A stretch of 13,265 nt of DNA from an uncultured Chloroflexota bacterium (GTDB taxonomy: Bacteria; Chloroflexota; UBA4733): the NCBI GenBank assembly GCA_937967325.1, contig CALBSQ010000331.1:1-13265 (forward strand). Direction: 5' to 3'. The notes under the pieces were generated by a model that was not told where the DNA came from, made no database searches, and was given only the letters and a program-made list of their open reading frames with translations. Of this stretch, positions 12,823-13,265 are shown piece after piece. A program made the position numbers and the translations under genes. Numbering within the stretch: the first letter of the stretch is position 1; each line of letters begins with the position of its first letter.

Positions 12823-13265
12823 ATGCGACATCTCATGCTCGTCGTCACCTTGGCAATAGCAATGTCACTCGCCCTTGTCGCCGGAGCCGCGGCGCAAAGC
12901 AGCTCGGTCACCGTGCCGTTGGCCACCCAGAACGGCTCCGGTGTCTCGGGCACGGCCACGTTGACCGCCGTGGGCAATCAGACTCAAGTTGTGATCAACG
13001 TGACCGGTGAGCCTGCGGGCGGCTCGGAGCCTGAGCACATTCATGTTGGCAGTTGTCCCGGCGTTGGTGCAGTCAAGTACCCCTTGGCGAGCGTCGTCAA
13101 CGGCACGGCGACGACGACGGTGAATGTAGCCCTGTCAGCCCTGCAGACGGGTGGATTTGCTATCAATCTGCACAAGTCGGCCGCCGAGATTAGCGTCTAC
13201 ATCGCTTGCGGCAACATTCCCGCTGCCGCGGCAGCAACAACAACCTCCAGCACGCCGGCCACCAC
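12823..13265 (+). CDS. Secreted protein with HIHVGSC motif (CHRD/Cu-Zn SOD-like), 5' part
   Basis: 147 codons are visible and the frame is still open at the right edge. Residues 1-24 are a clear signal peptide (MRHLMLVVTLAIAMSLALVAGAAA, cleavage probably AAA|QS). The mature part is Ser/Thr/Gly/Val-rich and beta-like, with EHIHVGSCPG (H72, H74, C78), INLHKS (H117) and IACGN (C129), ending in an A/T/S-rich linker. HxH followed by Gly and Cys resembles the metal-binding or structural strand of Cu-Zn superoxide dismutase and CHRD-type domains, and C78-C129 could form a disulfide. Metal binding and enzymatic activity are not established. The ATG is preceded by AGGA at 5-8 bases. The linker suggests a further C-terminal part, perhaps a cell-surface anchor. 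Confidence 0.75.
   Translation, partial: MRHLMLVVTLAIAMSLALVAGAAAQSSSVTVPLATQNGSGVSGTATLTAVGNQTQVVINVTGEPAGGSEPEHIHVGSCPGVGAVKYPLASVVNGTATTTVNVALSALQTGGFAINLHKSAAEISVYIACGNIPAAAAATTTSSTPAT

Overview
This is a GC-rich bacterial window made mostly of housekeeping genes. It most likely comes from a member of the Chloroflexota (Thermomicrobia-like). The hints are an HrcA/CIRCE-controlled hrcA-grpE-dnaK cluster, a MurG whose usual HEQN region reads DIEP, a MurD with NDSIATSPE, frequent GTG/TTG starts, and interspersed GC-rich palindromic repeats. The phylum is an inference from protein motifs, not from a marker gene comparison.

Left half, minus strand (transcription runs right to left, about 5795 to 1). 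The order in the direction of transcription is: an unrecognised 137-aa acidic protein; a degenerate response-regulator receiver that has lost its phospho-acceptor aspartate; the tRNA-modifying radical-SAM enzyme MiaB; a TPR protein with an extremely acidic tail, one base after miaB; and then the heat-shock cluster hrcA, grpE, dnaK (dnaK is cut by the left edge). A CIRCE operator at 2412-2438 upstream of hrcA shows autoregulation of the chaperone operon by HrcA. A hairpin repeat sits between hrcA and grpE, and a second copy of the same family sits upstream of miaB.

Centre (5796-6169): a gene-free divergent region of about 370 bp. It holds a 128-bp element with 33-bp terminal inverted repeats and a piece of a second widespread repeat.

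Right half, plus strand. A small SGNH/GDSL hydrolase is followed by a compact cell-wall/division (dcw) cluster: rsmH, an ftsL-like gene, murD, ftsW, murG. Its junctions overlap by a few bases or are separated by only a few bases. The cluster lacks mraZ, a penicillin-binding protein, murE, murF, mraY, murC, murB, ftsQ, ftsA and ftsZ. The 5' end of the ftsL-like gene is built out of a 41-bp imperfect inverted repeat. After murG come a second copy of the palindromic element (117 bp, perfect 28-bp arms), a tRNA-Pro(CGG) with a clear promoter, and the start of a secreted protein with an HIHVGSC motif that runs off the right edge.

The division genes act together: MurD adds D-Glu to the peptidoglycan precursor, MurG makes lipid II, FtsW polymerises it at the septum, FtsL is a divisome scaffold, and RsmH is the traditional rRNA-methylating companion. 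I see no defence, CRISPR, phage or conjugation module. The most unusual things here are the repeats, in particular where they sit, together with the pseudo-receiver pair and the reduced dcw cluster.
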